The notes: generated from the sequence alone by a model not told the origin. Shown: positions 1-11,689, counted from the first letter of the stretch. The stretch is DNA of 64,000 nucleotides from Aurelia coerulea (GCA_039566865.1 CM076951.1:12223484-12287483), one strand, 5' to 3'. Program-made: numbers and translations.

Positions 1-807
1 CCACCTCAGAATGCTGCTCGTTTTGTCTACAGGTCAACTTTCATGACTTTGGCCCACGAAATATCTGGCTTCTTTGCAGTTGATGCACCACTCTTACACA
101 CCACATGTACAGTGTAGTTGTTTCCGCAGCTCCGCAAGATTGAAAGTTCATGTTTATTTTCATGTTATCAATATTTATACACAAAATAAAGATGAAATAT
201 GAAATAAATATCAAAAGAGCTGTTCAATATTGAAAGATCTTGTGATTGTGTAGAATTTGTTGGCAATGCATGCCACAGCCGTTGTTCTAGAAAAGAGACA
301 GATACGATTGCGTATATAGCTGTTGTTGCTTTTGGCAACTGTAGGTAATTCCCCTTTCTTAAATGATAGTGCTCTGTTCTCATAACAAATAGAAAATAAT
401 GCTGATGCTTCTGATGGAGAGAAACATAATTATTCAAAGTAAAGGGGATTAAAAGGAAGAGTGAAGATTGTTTTATACAATCCGTAGAGGTGGTTTGTGG
501 AGCTTATTTATGTTAAGAATTTGAAAAAAGGAAATTTGTCTGAAGATAGTGTGGCTGATCTATTGCTGAGGCTGCCAAAGCACTTTGTCTCAAAGGGGAG
601 TGTATGTGATATCTTACTAAATTTGCCTGTGGTCCATGGTGCTAATTAGTGAAGAGTTCTTTGTAAACGATGTTCTTTGTTTTGCTTTTTCTGGCGTGGC
701 AATCTTAATTCCAGCCAAGGACGTTGCTTGTGACGGTGCGACGTAGAGCTGGCCATGCGTGAATACGTGATCTTTCAAGAAAATGCCAGCGGTGACCATT
801 GATTGGC

Positions 808-1130
808 CTAAGTATAGAGATGGATATATACGCATAAATAATGGAAGGGTGGTGGTAAAGTAGTTAAATGTCTTGGTAGCAATTTCGTGCTGAGGCATTT
901 TATGATTTGGTGATCATGTAAAAAGTAAGAGCAATATGTGTATCGATGCTTGATGAACATCCTGAGCCAGTGTTTGTGTGGGTGCCGTGAAAGATTGTAG
1001 TAGAGCCAATGATGTCAGTTGATTCAACAGGCGAACGCTAATATTCTATTTTGTTGGACGCAGAGAAGGAATAAAATCGTGAGAGGCAAATGAAATAATC
1101 ACTTAGAAAAAGGTAATGAGAAAGTAGTAC
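808..1130 (-). other. Intron 2 of the PIF1-like helicase
   Basis: Minus-strand donor CAAG|GTACTA at 1130 and acceptor CTTAG|GCC at 808. Removing it makes the codon G|GC and restores the family motif KAQGQSM. It is 323 bp and holds no recognisable ORF. Confidence 0.7.
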
Positions 1131-1383
1131 CTTGAGCCTTGTTTATAGTGAGACAGTATGCCAATCTAAGTGGAAATTGCTTCCTTGAGAGTGTGAATGG
1201 AAGTACACGATTTGAGGACGCAAGTCTAATTCTTGGTATGAATGCCAGGTCCCCTTGATGTCGATGTGACACAATTTTGGCAACAATAAAATGTGGTTGC
1301 AAATCTCGAATCATGAGTCGCGTTCCATTGCATAGTCCCTTTTTTGGTGCGAGGTTTTGGAGGAGGATGACCAAGGCTCCAAC

Positions 1384-2084
1384 CTGTAAACGGAAAGAAT
1401 GACGCTGTGTAAATGTCATGAGGTTGGTATGAAATAGGGTGTCGTAAACAGCTATTATTTGGAAAGACAAAAATTGGAAGTATATTCTAATTGGAATGGC
1501 ACATTGAATCTTTGTTTTCAACCGAGTATCTGCAGTTGAAAAAATTCTAAAGTTGTGCCATATCTCCCAAATAAGTGTCAATGTCTTCGTTATTCTCGTC
1601 TTGGATACAGAAACACTTCCGATGGAAGGGAATGCAAGGAGCGATTCCTGAAGAGAAAGTCATTTCAAGGACAGCGAAGCAATTCAATGTATAATGTTTT
1701 GCATAAGTAAAGAGTAAAGTGCAAATTTGAAAACGCTTATACAAAATGTATTTCATATCAAATCATGGCTAGGCCCTTTCTCAACACCGCTGGTTTCGGG
1801 TGCGCTACAAATGTTGATCTTGTGAACTCATACCTCCGGTGTTTGATGAACGATTTTAAAATGCAAAGTATGTTGAAGTTGAAGAGCGAAAAATGTAGCT
1901 ATGAACTGAAAATATTCCAAAATGGTCTCGTTCTGTTTCCTTATTCAGTCAAAAGGGGGTAACTTTGGAGACACAAGTTATTTAGGAGATGAATATGGAA
2001 ATGAGTAGTTTTATTAGAAAGGGACCGTCAAGAGCGTGTGGTATATTCTGGTGCATCAGGTGTAAGCGTAAATGAATAGCATAC
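1384..2084 (-). other. Intron 1 of the PIF1-like helicase
   Basis: Donor CTGAAG|GTATGC at 2084 and acceptor TTTACAG|GTTGG at 1384, minus strand. Removal joins LHKLQLK to VGALVILLQN, the contiguous order seen in Helitron helicases. It is 701 bp; the ORFs inside are shadows. Confidence 0.72.
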
Positions 2085-3482
2085 CTTCAGTTGCAACTTA
2101 TGCAATGGCATACCAGAGGGTGCGAGGAAATTTAGGAACTCTATGGGATATGAAGCTGCTTCAGCGGCGTCATCTGCAACGATTGAATCTTGGCTGAGAT
2201 AGGTGATTTTTTCGGTGTCAAGCTTTGATAGCATGAGGTCATTGATAATGTGGCAGTTGTCGTTTCTTTGTGTGAGACAGCATCGTTTGCCAAGTTGTTG
2301 TACAGTTTCTGCAGGACCATTCGGATAGACATGTTGGATGAGTTGATGCAGACTGTTGGATGGTATGAGGATGTTTTGTGGGAGTACAATGAGATCAGAA
2401 CCATCTACCGCTAGTTCTGTACTATTTCCAATCCGTAATAACCAATTGGTGAAAATGTGATGGTTAGGATCGTGGAGTGCTCGCATAGTTGCAGTTAGAG
2501 TGTGCTTTTCGAAGGATGGCCACAAAGGGGAACTCTTGAGTGAGCTGGTGACAATGGTTGCACAACTGCCATGCCTTACAACTGGTAGAACTTGGCGGAA
2601 ATTACCACCCAGGATGAAGAATTTGCCTCCAAATGGATTGTTACTGCCAATTAAGTCCTTGAGCAGACGGTCAACTACCTTGAGGGTACGGGCAGATATC
2701 ATCAAGGCCTCATCCCAGATAAATACTGTGGTTTCTAAAAGTTCCCTTGCATGTTGACTCTGGCGGGGAATGTTGCAAGTGGATTCAGGGAGCAGTGCAA
2801 TGGGGATTTTGAATTTGGAGTGGGCAGTTGAGCCATTGATGAACAGTGTTGCTGCGATACCAGAGAAAGCGATGCAGGCTACTTTTATTAGCATTCCTTG
2901 CAGCATATGCACTAACGATTGGTACCTGTTCCTCCTGCGCCATCCATGTAATAGCTTTTTGCGATGACTGCGTGTAAAATGGTATCTATGATTAGCCGTT
3001 GATCATTGTTAAGTTGCTGGTACAGTTCTTGGCCTACTGTCTCCTCATGTATAGGATCCATTCTCTGTTCTTGTGGGTTTACTTGTAGTTGGAAATTCGG
3101 TGGGAGTGGAGGAAGGGAATAATACTATTGAGCCGTTATTTATCATCAATGACTATCATATGTGCTTCTACAATGTTTCTTGGTCCATGGCTGTTTGATG
3201 TTCTTATATACGAACCCATGGTAAAACTGAGTGACCTAGAAATATTGCGTGCCCAATATTTGACGGAAATAAATGAAAAAAGTAACATGAGTACCTGAAT
3301 ATACCAGAGTACCCCTGGGGTCATTGGGAAAAATTCACTATCAATAATCTAAAAATGCAAGTATTCTCTTTCTTGTGCTCCTTTGCTGTGGTATGTTATT
3401 GTGATCGTCATTGCCTGCGTCAGCTCGCAATACTGCAGAGCCGGAATCATTCATGTTATCATTTTTGGCATCGTGGCTCGAC

Positions 3483-3620
3483 GATGTTGAGGTTTGGGGC
3501 GCTATGTCTGCATTACCAATGATATCATCACCAGATTCATAGTTGGCAGCATGCGGCTTCGATGTTGAGTTTTTGGGGCTCTATGTTGGCATTAGCAATG
3601 ATATCATCACCGGGTTCATC
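3483..3620. repeat. Two-copy tandem duplication, 78-bp period
   Basis: A block of about 58 bp starting at 3483 recurs at 3561 with several substitutions; both contain AATGATATCATCACC. A 91-codon minus-strand reading frame (3537-3812) covers the second copy. It contains a helical, charged segment but I do not recognise it. Confidence 0.6.
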
Positions 3621-3819
3621 ATTGCACTGCAGTGCAAGGACGATGTTGACATCCTCCTTAAGAGAATGAACTGCAGACCTGAAGCGTTTGTGGCACAGAT
3701 TCAAACAATATTCTGCTTGCAGTATGGCTGCCTTTGATTTTCGAATCTCCTGCCGTATTGTATTGAACTCAGCCATTGTGTTCCCAATAACATGTCTAAT
3801 AGTTGGGTGCAAAACTAAA

Positions 3820-4420
3820 GATCCATAGCCACTTCTCGGGTAACTAAGTTTGAAGGTTTGTTCATGTTCTATACATCATAACGCACATTTTGAGTGGGGG
3901 TGACCCTCTGAAAAATGTGGGGAGCGGCTAGAAATGGCGGAAATCCATAATGGCGGCAAAATCACACAATCTGAGACAAAAGCCTACCCATGTCAGCCAA
4001 TTACTTCTACTCAAGTTAGATTATTCAATTTTTTTATGTTGGGGAGGTAGCAGACAAAGACCATTGCAAGAAATAATATTCTAAATAATAACATAACTTC
4101 GCAAAAATAAAAAATGGCGGCAATATTGATGATCCCTTATTGTCAAGACAACATGAAAGGCAACTTGATCAACTGAAACTAAGATTTATGGTGAGGAAAG
4201 TAACATGTTTAACTTATTTTATTCAAAAAGATTTCTTAGTTAAACTGCAAAGGGATTGATGAGGTTCAAATTGGGAGTTATTGCACAGACAAGAGCTAAT
4301 ACAACAAATGTTGTCACATGTGGTCAATTCAAAATCGTTTGAGTATGCAACAACAAAACGATAGATAAAACAATATTAGTTTTGTCCATTAAACCCAAAG
4401 GTAGCATAAAAATTTCAGTG
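3820..4420. other. Intergenic, nothing recognised
   Basis: AT-rich sequence with stops in all frames. It includes several 'atggcgg' stretches but no repeat structure or gene that I can support. Confidence 0.5.
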
Positions 4421-4421
4421 T

Positions 4422-5976
4422 CTATAATAATTCAACATCGCTCTCAAATTCGTCTGAGATTATACTTTCAACATCAGTGTTACTGAGATTGTCATCTTCA
4501 GATTCAGAGCCAGAGACATACCCATGTGATGCTCTTTCAAGAAGGTACACGAGTTTGTCAGGAATAGCTATTGTTGAGGACTTTGGCACTACTAAGGACT
4601 CGCCAGCGTCATTTTCTGCAGCAGGCTGCTTCTTGTTCATAACATTGCCCTCAACATTGGCCGTAGAGCTAGAGTCGATTTCTGAAATGGGCGGGGCAGG
4701 GTGGCCACATCTGTTTCTGTCTGGTTGGTTATTATCATCGCATGTAGCATTGGCCTTTCCGTTGTTAGCGCTTGCAAAGGAGGCACTTTCAGTGTCAATA
4801 TCAATGGTAGCGACATTGGGCTCCTTTTCTTTCGTGCAGTCCTCCCCCTCCTTGGACGTATTTCTATGAGAATGTCCGTAAAAATACTCAGCATCATTTG
4901 CAGGTATTTTATGCGCAGAAGTAGCAATTGGTTGCTTCACGCCATCCAAAACTTTGTCCCCCTTTTTTCGGATGCCCTCTCCTAATCTAGGACGACTTAT
5001 TTTTGCATCTGCCGATGCCCCTACCATTGAAATATTGACGCTACCTGTAAGTAGCCACTTTACGATTGCAATTCGCAGGAAATCGTTGAACAATGTAATC
5101 CACTTCAAGTATCGAAAGCCAGTGTTTCTGGCATCATGCAAGCCACGCAATCCTAGAAACGATGCCTGGTCAAAAGTTGCAAGGCACATAGAAATATAGT
5201 CGAAACACCACTGATATTGTTGTCAAATTGCAGCGGATAATGAGACCAGCAACTCTTTGAGCATCTATGGACATACGTACCGTCTGGACCAATAGATTGC
5301 TCTGGGTTAGCAGTAAAGTGCATTGGAATGAATTTGCATGCCATGGCCGTAGCCTCATTAGAAAGTTTTGTTAGCAGCTCCTTGAAAAGTCTTTCAAAAT
5401 CCTTGGGAATTGGCCAGCCCTTCGAATCACTGTAATACAACAAATTATGCTTTGAGTAGTAAGTTGCGCAAGCGAAATGGTTTCCAGCAATCATTCCCTT
5501 TTCCCCATCACAATGACCCACACAAGTTTCCATTCCTCTGATTGCCACATTAACAGCAACAATGATCTTTACAGGTAAAGGGTGTCAATTTGAGGTGATA
5601 GATTCAAATATATAGCATGAGTGTCCTTGGCTGTTTCATTTATAATTTGAGCTATTCTATTTATAATGATGTCACTTATCCAACGACGCCCAACTAAGCA
5701 TTTCATTTCAGATACATAAAGCTTTGTGTTATGCTAGTAATGGGTCATAGGCTTATCCTGAATAATTCGTAAAAGCCTATGGACATATTGGAAATCTACT
5801 GCCTGTGCCCCAATAGGTTGATTCACGTTTTCATAAACTTGCTGCATCCATGCATCCCCCTCCAACACCTCATTTCGCACCTCCTTGTCATTATGCAAAG
5901 ATAAGCATTTTTCAAGGCCAGCTTTGTTGAAACATTTGTCGGCTACAAGCACGCAGAGAGGTGTTCCCACATTCAT
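4422..5976 (-). pseudogene. Ulp1/C48-like cysteine peptidase remnant with acidic tail
   Basis: Three minus-strand pieces in order look like a decayed Ulp1-type (C48) peptidase, a domain often carried by invertebrate transposons. 5976-5734 is an N-terminal piece ending in an in-frame stop. Past the stop, CLVGRRWISDIIINRIAQII resembles the Ulp1 'W-L-S-D-x-x-I' helix. 5548-5190 contains GNHFACATYY (candidate His), LLYYSDSKGW (candidate Asp) and PLQFDNNISGV, where the family has Gln and then the nucleophile in 'CGV'; here the Cys position is Ser (AGT). A frame change near 5190 leads into 5189-4422, which runs on through ARNTGFRYLKWITLF into a low-complexity acidic tail ending ESIISDEFESDVELL. The stop, frame changes and missing Cys make it a pseudogene. 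Family assignment is inference from motif order. An unrelated transposon protein is the main alternative. Confidence 0.45.
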
Positions 5977-5979
5977 TTG

Positions 5980-7490
5980 CTATGCCTCTGCCAGTTTCTG
6001 CATCAAATCAACAACAACATTTTCAGGAGGTATTGCAGAAAAGTCGCCTGTAATCCTACCTACTTCTCCCCTTACGATGATTAGATCGACCCCCGAAGTG
6101 TTCCAGATGGATAGGGTTTCCTCTCTAAAAATTTATTTCCTGCTCTTCACTTCCTCACTTGTCCTTCTTCATTGCAGACTTCTTGTGAACAAGAGAATGC
6201 ATACTGTAATTGTATTGCCTTATTTAGAAGCTCTCCCGGGGATAACAGCGGTTTTCAGGTGCTAAGTAAATGGGAAGTAAAAGTTTTGATTGTTTTATTT
6301 CTTATCTTTAACGTGACTCGTGTCTTTAGAGGAGAATAATGCAGATTTTTGAGCTCTTGATTTTACGTTGTCGCAAACGAAAATTGTGTGGATTCAGTGT
6401 GAATTAATGTTGAGAAATTGTCTAACGAATACCGGTATAAAACAGAACACAATTCATATTTACCGGTACGTCTAAATATTCGTTTTTATTACCCTTTCTT
6501 GTGAACTGCATAGAACCTGGTACATTGAAGTAAGAATTAACCAATTAACAATGCATCTTGTCTGCGAGCTGCATTATAATTGTCTATCATTAAATTCATC
6601 TGCACATAAAAGGTGTTATCGAAAGGTATCATGCAAAACACGAATGTTATGAAAGAGGTCAAACAAATTGAACTTTAAAAACGCTACCTTAGCTGATTCC
6701 AGCGCGATCTCTGCAAGTAACTTGCCCACTTGCATTGCAAACATAGCAGCATCGTTGCACGTAGCTACAAACAGAAAAAAGATCAAATAACTTTTTGCAA
6801 ATGTAGACAAATGCTGTGAGATTGTACGCATTGCATAATGTAGCTCTGCACTTTTCATGCAGTTTTGAACGCTCTTTTGTGTTTGTAGCACTTTGGATAA
6901 CAGAATTGCTCATTTTCTTGAAACAGCTGGTGGGGTAAAAAGGAGGGCTACATTAAACTATGAGCACAACTGGGTTCCCAAAAATGTCCTATCAGTAAAT
7001 TATAAAATTGCATATGCAAAAAGACAGGAGAATTGGTGTGGTAAGTGAAAAGAACAATTTAATTTTTCTCTTTTCTACCTTATAGCAAAGAACAGAATCA
7101 CGTTTCCCTTTAGGTTCTTTCTGGTGCTGCTTATATGCTTTCTGGTGCTGTTTCTCGACAGCGCTCTGAGAATACAAAAAATTACACGCCAAGGTGAGAA
7201 CCCGTTCAATTCACAACATGTGCTATATATCAATTTACTATTTGTTTTACTGGATACCGATAAGAAATAGGACACCTCGTTAAGGCCAAGTATCTGTGAT
7301 TAAGGCACATATTAGGCATTTGTACGATTGACATGTGTACCTTAAAAAAATTTCATTGTAAGGCAGACACGTCACTTGAGAGGACACATTCAATATTCAT
7401 TTAAAATTGTCGACCGTATTGTGCATTGTGGTGCACGCTCCTCCAACGCGTCCTACACATTTGACATTGTCAATGTGTCCTAAATTGCAC
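5980..7490. other. Intergenic, no supportable gene
   Basis: Only short frames. A minus-strand stretch at 6616-6891 has an open helical segment (MFAMQVGKLLAEIALESAKV) but no family match or clear splice signals. Confidence 0.45.
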
Positions 7491-7494
7491 GATA

Positions 7495-8068
7495 TAAAGG
7501 CCAGGTCGAAAACTCGGGCGGCTCGGGCGACTCGGGCAAATATTTTTCACTGCAAAAACAGTGTTGGATGGTATTATTTCGACCCTCCTTGGGCACAGAA
7601 GACACAAACATCCTTTACTATTCAAAATAACACACTTTTAAGGATTTAACCGAGTCGCCCGAGTTTTCGTTCTGACTCTATAAGAAAAACGAAAAGTCAG
7701 GCGACTCAGGTTGAAAGTCTTTCATTCAGAAATTAACGCCTGGACGTTTATCATTCACCCGCTTCTGCCAATTTCGGCTGAAAAGAATCATCAAACGTCG
7801 AAATAAGAGCCTCTTGAAAGAAACCCGAGTTTTCGTTCTACCCCATAAGAAAAACGAAAAGTCGGGCGACTCAGGTGAAAAGTGTTTCATTCAAAAATTA
7901 ACGCCAAGACGTTATCGCAGACCCTCCTCTGCCAATTTGGGCTGAAAAGAATCATCATCTGTCGAAATAAGAGCCTCTTGAAAGAAACCCGAGTTTTCGT
8001 TCTACCCCATATCAAAAACGTAAATTCGGGCAACTCAGGTGGAAGTCTTTCATTCAAAAGTTAACACC
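7495..8068. repeat. Tandem repeat, ~165-bp unit
   Basis: Blocks beginning CCGAGTTTTCGTTCT recur at about 7660, 7825 and 7990, a regular 165-bp period. Each contains AAAGTCGGGCGACTCAGG-like and GAATCATCA segments. The leading part (7500-7650) is an inverted relative of 32400-32580, which shares the 'dispersed Gln-rich spacer' GTGTTGGATGGTATTATTT-like block in reverse. This looks like a subterminally repetitive non-autonomous element. Confidence 0.7.
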
Positions 8069-8122
8069 TAGACGTTTTTCATAGACCCAAATTGACAGAA
8101 GAGGGTCTATGAAAAACGTCTA
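8069..8122. repeat. Perfect 20-bp inverted repeat (hairpin)
   Basis: Arm TAGACGTTTTTCATAGACCC (8069-8088) and its exact complement (8103-8122) are separated by a 14-nt loop. It closes the 165-bp tandem block and is followed at once by ACCGGGTG, a motif also seen at about 19506 and 43950. Confidence 0.85.
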
Positions 8123-8676
8123 CCGGGTGCGCCAAAATAAACTATGCACGTTTGGCAGGCCACAATAAATCGAACTAAGGTCCGATTTTGAATATTTATG
8201 ACTTAATCGTTAGCAGAAAGCCTGAATTAGATACTGGGATTTTTGCAAATTTTTCCGTTTTCAATTTCTAGAGCTAGAAGTGAGTTTCCTAAAATTTTAG
8301 TTTTCGAAAACATTGAAAACGACCAAAAAACGTCGATCAAATTCTAAAGATTTAACATGAATGAACAAAGAGAAAACGTTTTCAGGGGGATTTGGGGGTA
8401 CAGTACGAATTGTCGTACAGCAGATTACAATTGGTCGATTTCAAAATCCCAAATCACCACGAACAAGTTCTCTCTTTGCCCATTCATGTCGATTCTTTGG
8501 AAAACTTGATCGATGCTTTTTTATCACAAAGAAGCCCTTTTTATTATCAGGAAGTGCCCCTTTAGCTTAATGAAAAAAGTGCCCTTGAAGTGTTGTGCCC
8601 CTCCGAGTTTGAGTTGCTTCCTACGTCCCTGTCAATGACATACAGTATAGAATGAAACACAAAACAATCAGACATG
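8123..8676. other. Repeat-like non-coding DNA
   Basis: Begins with ACCGGGTGCGCCAAAATAAA, similar to starts at 19506 and 43950. Near 8620-8636 it has CTTCCTACGTCCCTG, the complement of a hAT-MITE end (compare CAGGGCCGTAGGAAGC at 29641). No gene seen. Confidence 0.4.
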
Positions 8677-8677
8677 A

Positions 8678-9010
8678 GTGAAGTTACCAAAAGTGAAGCT
8701 TGAGACTGGGCACAAGGGTTTTTATTTTGTTGCTGCAAAAACGTTTAATGCATTGCCCCCCCCCCAAGTTAGGAGCGTAAAATATAGAACTGCTTTTAGG
8801 AAAGCACTAGAAGAACATTGTAAATATGCATAAACTATATTTTTAATGATCTTAATGACTGTAAATTTGAAAATTTTGTAACATTTTATTTTTGATTTAA
8901 CTTTAGGAACAGGACTCTAGTAATAACAATGCTTTTCGCACTGATAGATTATCTTGTATAAAAATTTGATTTATTATTATTCATTATCATAATATTATTA
9001 TTATAATCAA
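8678..9010 (+). pseudogene. Non-LTR retrotransposon (LINE) C-terminal remnant with 3' tail
   Basis: Plus-strand codons from 8678 read KLPKVKLETGHKGFYFVAAK, then TFNALPPP, and after a slip in a C-run VRSVKYRTAFRKALEEHCKY and a stop. The pattern 'P..+.E.G...F...AAK.FN.LP' followed by 'R....F+..L' is the last conserved block of CR1/jockey-type reverse transcriptase proteins. The homopolymer C-run at about 8757-8765 breaks the frame. The AT-rich stretch to about 9010, ending in ATT/ATA runs, is likely the element's 3' UTR and tail. Confidence 0.6.
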
Positions 9011-9029
9011 AAGACAGGGATTCACTATT

Positions 9030-9300
9030 CACTTGTAAATGGATGGGGGTCTGCATCCGGTTTTCAGAAAGCTCCCCCCTTCTAATTACCGAAACTTCCC
9101 TTCATACCCACTTTTATGATGAATTTTTGGCCGAAAACTGCCCATTTTTTACCATTGTTTTTAATTTCAGCGAAACCCCACCCATGTTTATGGAAAATCT
9201 GGCGAAAAAGGACCCTTGTTTGGAGAATTTGGGCCCAAAAACCCACCCATATACCTGTACCCTCCCTGAACATGTTATGTACCCCAGGTGAGGGTGCAAA
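9030..9300 (-). repeat. Dispersed repeat A, copy 1
   Basis: About 270 bp whose complement matches 19795-20100 and 30320-30545. Shared landmarks are GGTACATAACATG, the GGGCCCAAAATTCTCCAAAC-like block, ATGGGTGGGGTTTCGCTGAA and a 'GGTAATTAGAAG' end. G-runs at the ends are typical of a MITE or SINE-like family. ORFs across it are shadows. Confidence 0.75.
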
Positions 9301-9560
9301 TGACAATTTGCCTTTATTATTTGTAAGAAGAGAAAAATCTCCATGCTTGATTTTCATAATTGGAACATTTTGTCTCTCCAGGAACTTAGGCACATCATCT
9401 AATGTTTTGTAAAAAATAATTAAAAAAAATGGCGAATGACATGCTCCACCCGCAGCACGTGTTTCGCGTGTAAGATTCTAATTTGCAGGTGCATTAGCCC
9501 ATGCTTAGTATAATGCCTCAGTAATCAATCAAACCAATACTCAAGAAGCTTTCTCCGACG

Positions 9561-10720
9561 GCTATTAGAAATCACCGGCCCCGGCCCCCCGGCCCTCGGC
9601 ACCATGGCGCTCGGCCCTCGGCCCCCATAAATATAGGTATTTCTTCGTTTCATAGCTGTCTGGCTGTTCCCGCATTTAAAATGATCCCAACGGTGCCGTT
9701 CAATCGAAAAATCGCAATGTTCGAAGCCTCCAAGAGCTTAAGAAACTCCTTTCAAGTAAAGTGAGAGAACTTCGAGGGGCCGGGCAGTCATCTGAGTCTC
9801 GCAAAACAAGTTGAGTATGATTTCCTAAACAAACCACAAATGTACACACACCACACGCTCCTTCGCATACAATTCATGCGCCTTCGTAGTCGTTCTGGCT
9901 AACTGTCGCCCTGAAAACCCCTCTTTCCCCTGTTTCGAAATTACGCAGAGTAAATTGTTTGTAAGTAACTCTTTCTAAGAAACTAAACGCACCGATGGCG
10001 AGATGACCATTACCAAGAAATTAGGAAACTCCAAACACTTTGTTGAGAAAGAAATTAATTCCTCTTTCCACTTTCTTCTCATAACCTGTGCTTGCCTGTG
10101 TCCAAGACATTTATTGAAAGTCAAGGGGATCCCGCCGATTTAAAGAATGTTCGTAAAAACGATTTCAAGAGGAACCTTCAATATTCTCATTTACATTAGT
10201 ATTATTCCGTTTTGATTATGGTTTCGAAGTACACTTTACTTCATGTTGCTTCACTTTGGTGTCCTGTCACCCACTCGAAAAGCTGTCCGTTCCAAGGGTC
10301 AAAAGTAAGGAATTATGTTGAACAGTTTGCGGTCCACATATTTGTAAATAATGCATCAAAGAATGCAACCATATGGAATGTGACTCCCTCGATTGACTAC
10401 GAAGGCGCATGAATTGTATGCGAAGGAGCGTGTGGTGTGTGTACATTTGTGGTTTATACTCAACTTGTTTTGCGAGACTCAGATGACTGCCCGGCCCCTC
10501 GAAGTTCTCTCACTTTACTTGAAAGGAGTTTCTTAAGCTCTTGGAGGCTTCGAACATTGCGATTTTTCGATTGAACCGCACCGTTCGGATCATTTTAAAT
10601 GCGGGAACAGCCAGACAGCTATGAAACAAAGAAATACCTATATTTGTGGGGGCCGAGGGCCGAGCGCCATGGTGCCGAGGGCCGGGGCCGGGGGGCTGGG
10701 GCCGGTGATCTCTAATAGCG
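9561..10720. mobile_element. Non-autonomous Mutator-like element, long TIRs, 10-bp TSD
   Basis: Left arm 9561-about 9895 is the near-exact complement of about 10392-10720 (roughly 330 bp each). Ends read GCTATTAGAAATCACCGGCC and, reversed, CGCTATTAGAGATCACCGG. The 10-bp direct repeat TTCTCCGACG lies at 9551-9560 and 10721-10730, directly against the ends. Long TIRs plus a 9-11 bp target duplication are hallmarks of MULE elements. The ~500-bp interior encodes nothing and is repeated at 17147-17585. The GC-rich outer part (CCGGCCCTCGGC repeats) contrasts with the AT-rich surroundings. Confidence 0.85.
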
Positions 10721-10730
10721 TTCTCCGACG

Positions 10731-11685
10731 ATAGATCCTCTAAATTCGTGGATGTGCTGAGCTTGCACTGCAGTCTGGCAGTGCAGGGCCTAACAAAAGG
10801 CCCCCTACATACATCCATCCAGATAGAAAATCAAATATTATGTCGGTATTGTACAGTCAAAAAGATGCATTCCGGCAGTTTAGCGATAAAACATCCATGA
10901 TAAGCGTTTTGAGAATAACCTCGTTGATAGAGTTGCAAATAACATCATAACATTAACCTGTTTTATCCCATCATTTCAGCTTCATCTTTCAACATGCTAT
11001 GCCAAGTGCCTTTTGCCTTGTTTCCCGCGTGGACATGTCCTTGAAGTGCGCGTGCGCTAGCCTATTCACAACATGATCACACCCTCGCAAATGACAAAAT
11101 TTCACGTTTTTTTGGAGTATTGTTTTGTTTTTTTGTTTTTTTTTAAGTATACTTTTCAAATTTTTTTTTAGAATGGGGTATCATTTCGAGCGAAAAATTC
11201 TGAAGCAGGGTAAAACAAAAATTCTTCATGGGTACACCCCCCTATACCGTACAAATTTAATTAAGTACCCCCCCTCCCGGGCTCATGTGTCAAAAATGGA
11301 GCCTACCGTTTCTTATAAGCTGTTTTTGTTTTGACTTCATAACATATAACATGAAGAAGTTTTCACTAACGAAAACGGCAATCCGGAGGAAGTTGACAAT
11401 GGAGTTTCAATTACTATCTTGAAGTATTTATTGCGACTCAAGAAGTTCGGCTCTACCAAATGGAAAGACTTGATAATTCAGAAAAGATGGATCTACCATC
11501 CTCACCAAAACCCTCACCAAAAGCCTAAAAAATGAGTTTGTGACAAGAGGTTTTGGCGAGGATTGTAGTAATCTTTGCTTCAAACTCTCTATTCGTGTCT
11601 ATAATATCGTCTCAAACATACATATAAAAAGAGAAAGTTGCAAGAAAGTTAGAAAGAAAGAATCTTTCGCAAATTACAAGAAGCC
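10731..11685. other. Intergenic, no gene seen
   Basis: Includes T-runs near 11105-11170 and a C-rich stretch near 11238-11285. No conserved coding segment is visible. Confidence 0.45.
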
Positions 11686-11689
11686 CATC

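Larger units (their letters stand above)
617..3110 (-). pseudogene. PIF1-like (Helitron-type) DNA helicase, three exons, inactivated
   Basis: SF1 helicase of the PIF1 family, the type carried at the C-terminus of Helitron Rep/Hel proteins. On the minus strand, exon 1 (about 3110-2085) has the Q-motif-like LNNDQRLIIDTIL, Walker A remnant DGAGGTG, STAHSKFKIPI, Walker B-like IWDEA and GGNFRQVLPVV (family consensus GGDFRQ, so D is N here). Exon 2 (1383-1131) has VGALVILLQNLAPKKGLCNGTR and TINKAQG. Exon 3 (807-617) has QSMVTAG and VFTHGQLYVAPSQATSLAG. The two inferred introns rejoin motifs exactly (K|VGALV and KAQ-G-QSM). It is broken at Walker A: after GGTG the Lys-Thr is missing and the frame shifts near 2921. 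No Rep (HUH) domain is visible upstream, so this is a helicase remnant. A host PIF1 paralogue is less likely because the spacing and motifs match Helitron helicases. Confidence 0.8.

Noticed and set aside
5885..6265. 126-codon plus-strand ORF
   Set aside because: Overlaps the peptidase remnant antisense and shows no conserved pattern or splice support.
9043..9412. Overlapping ORFs on both strands of dispersed repeat A
   Set aside because: Frames overlap on both strands within a repeat that also occurs at 19.8 and 30.3 kb; no family match.
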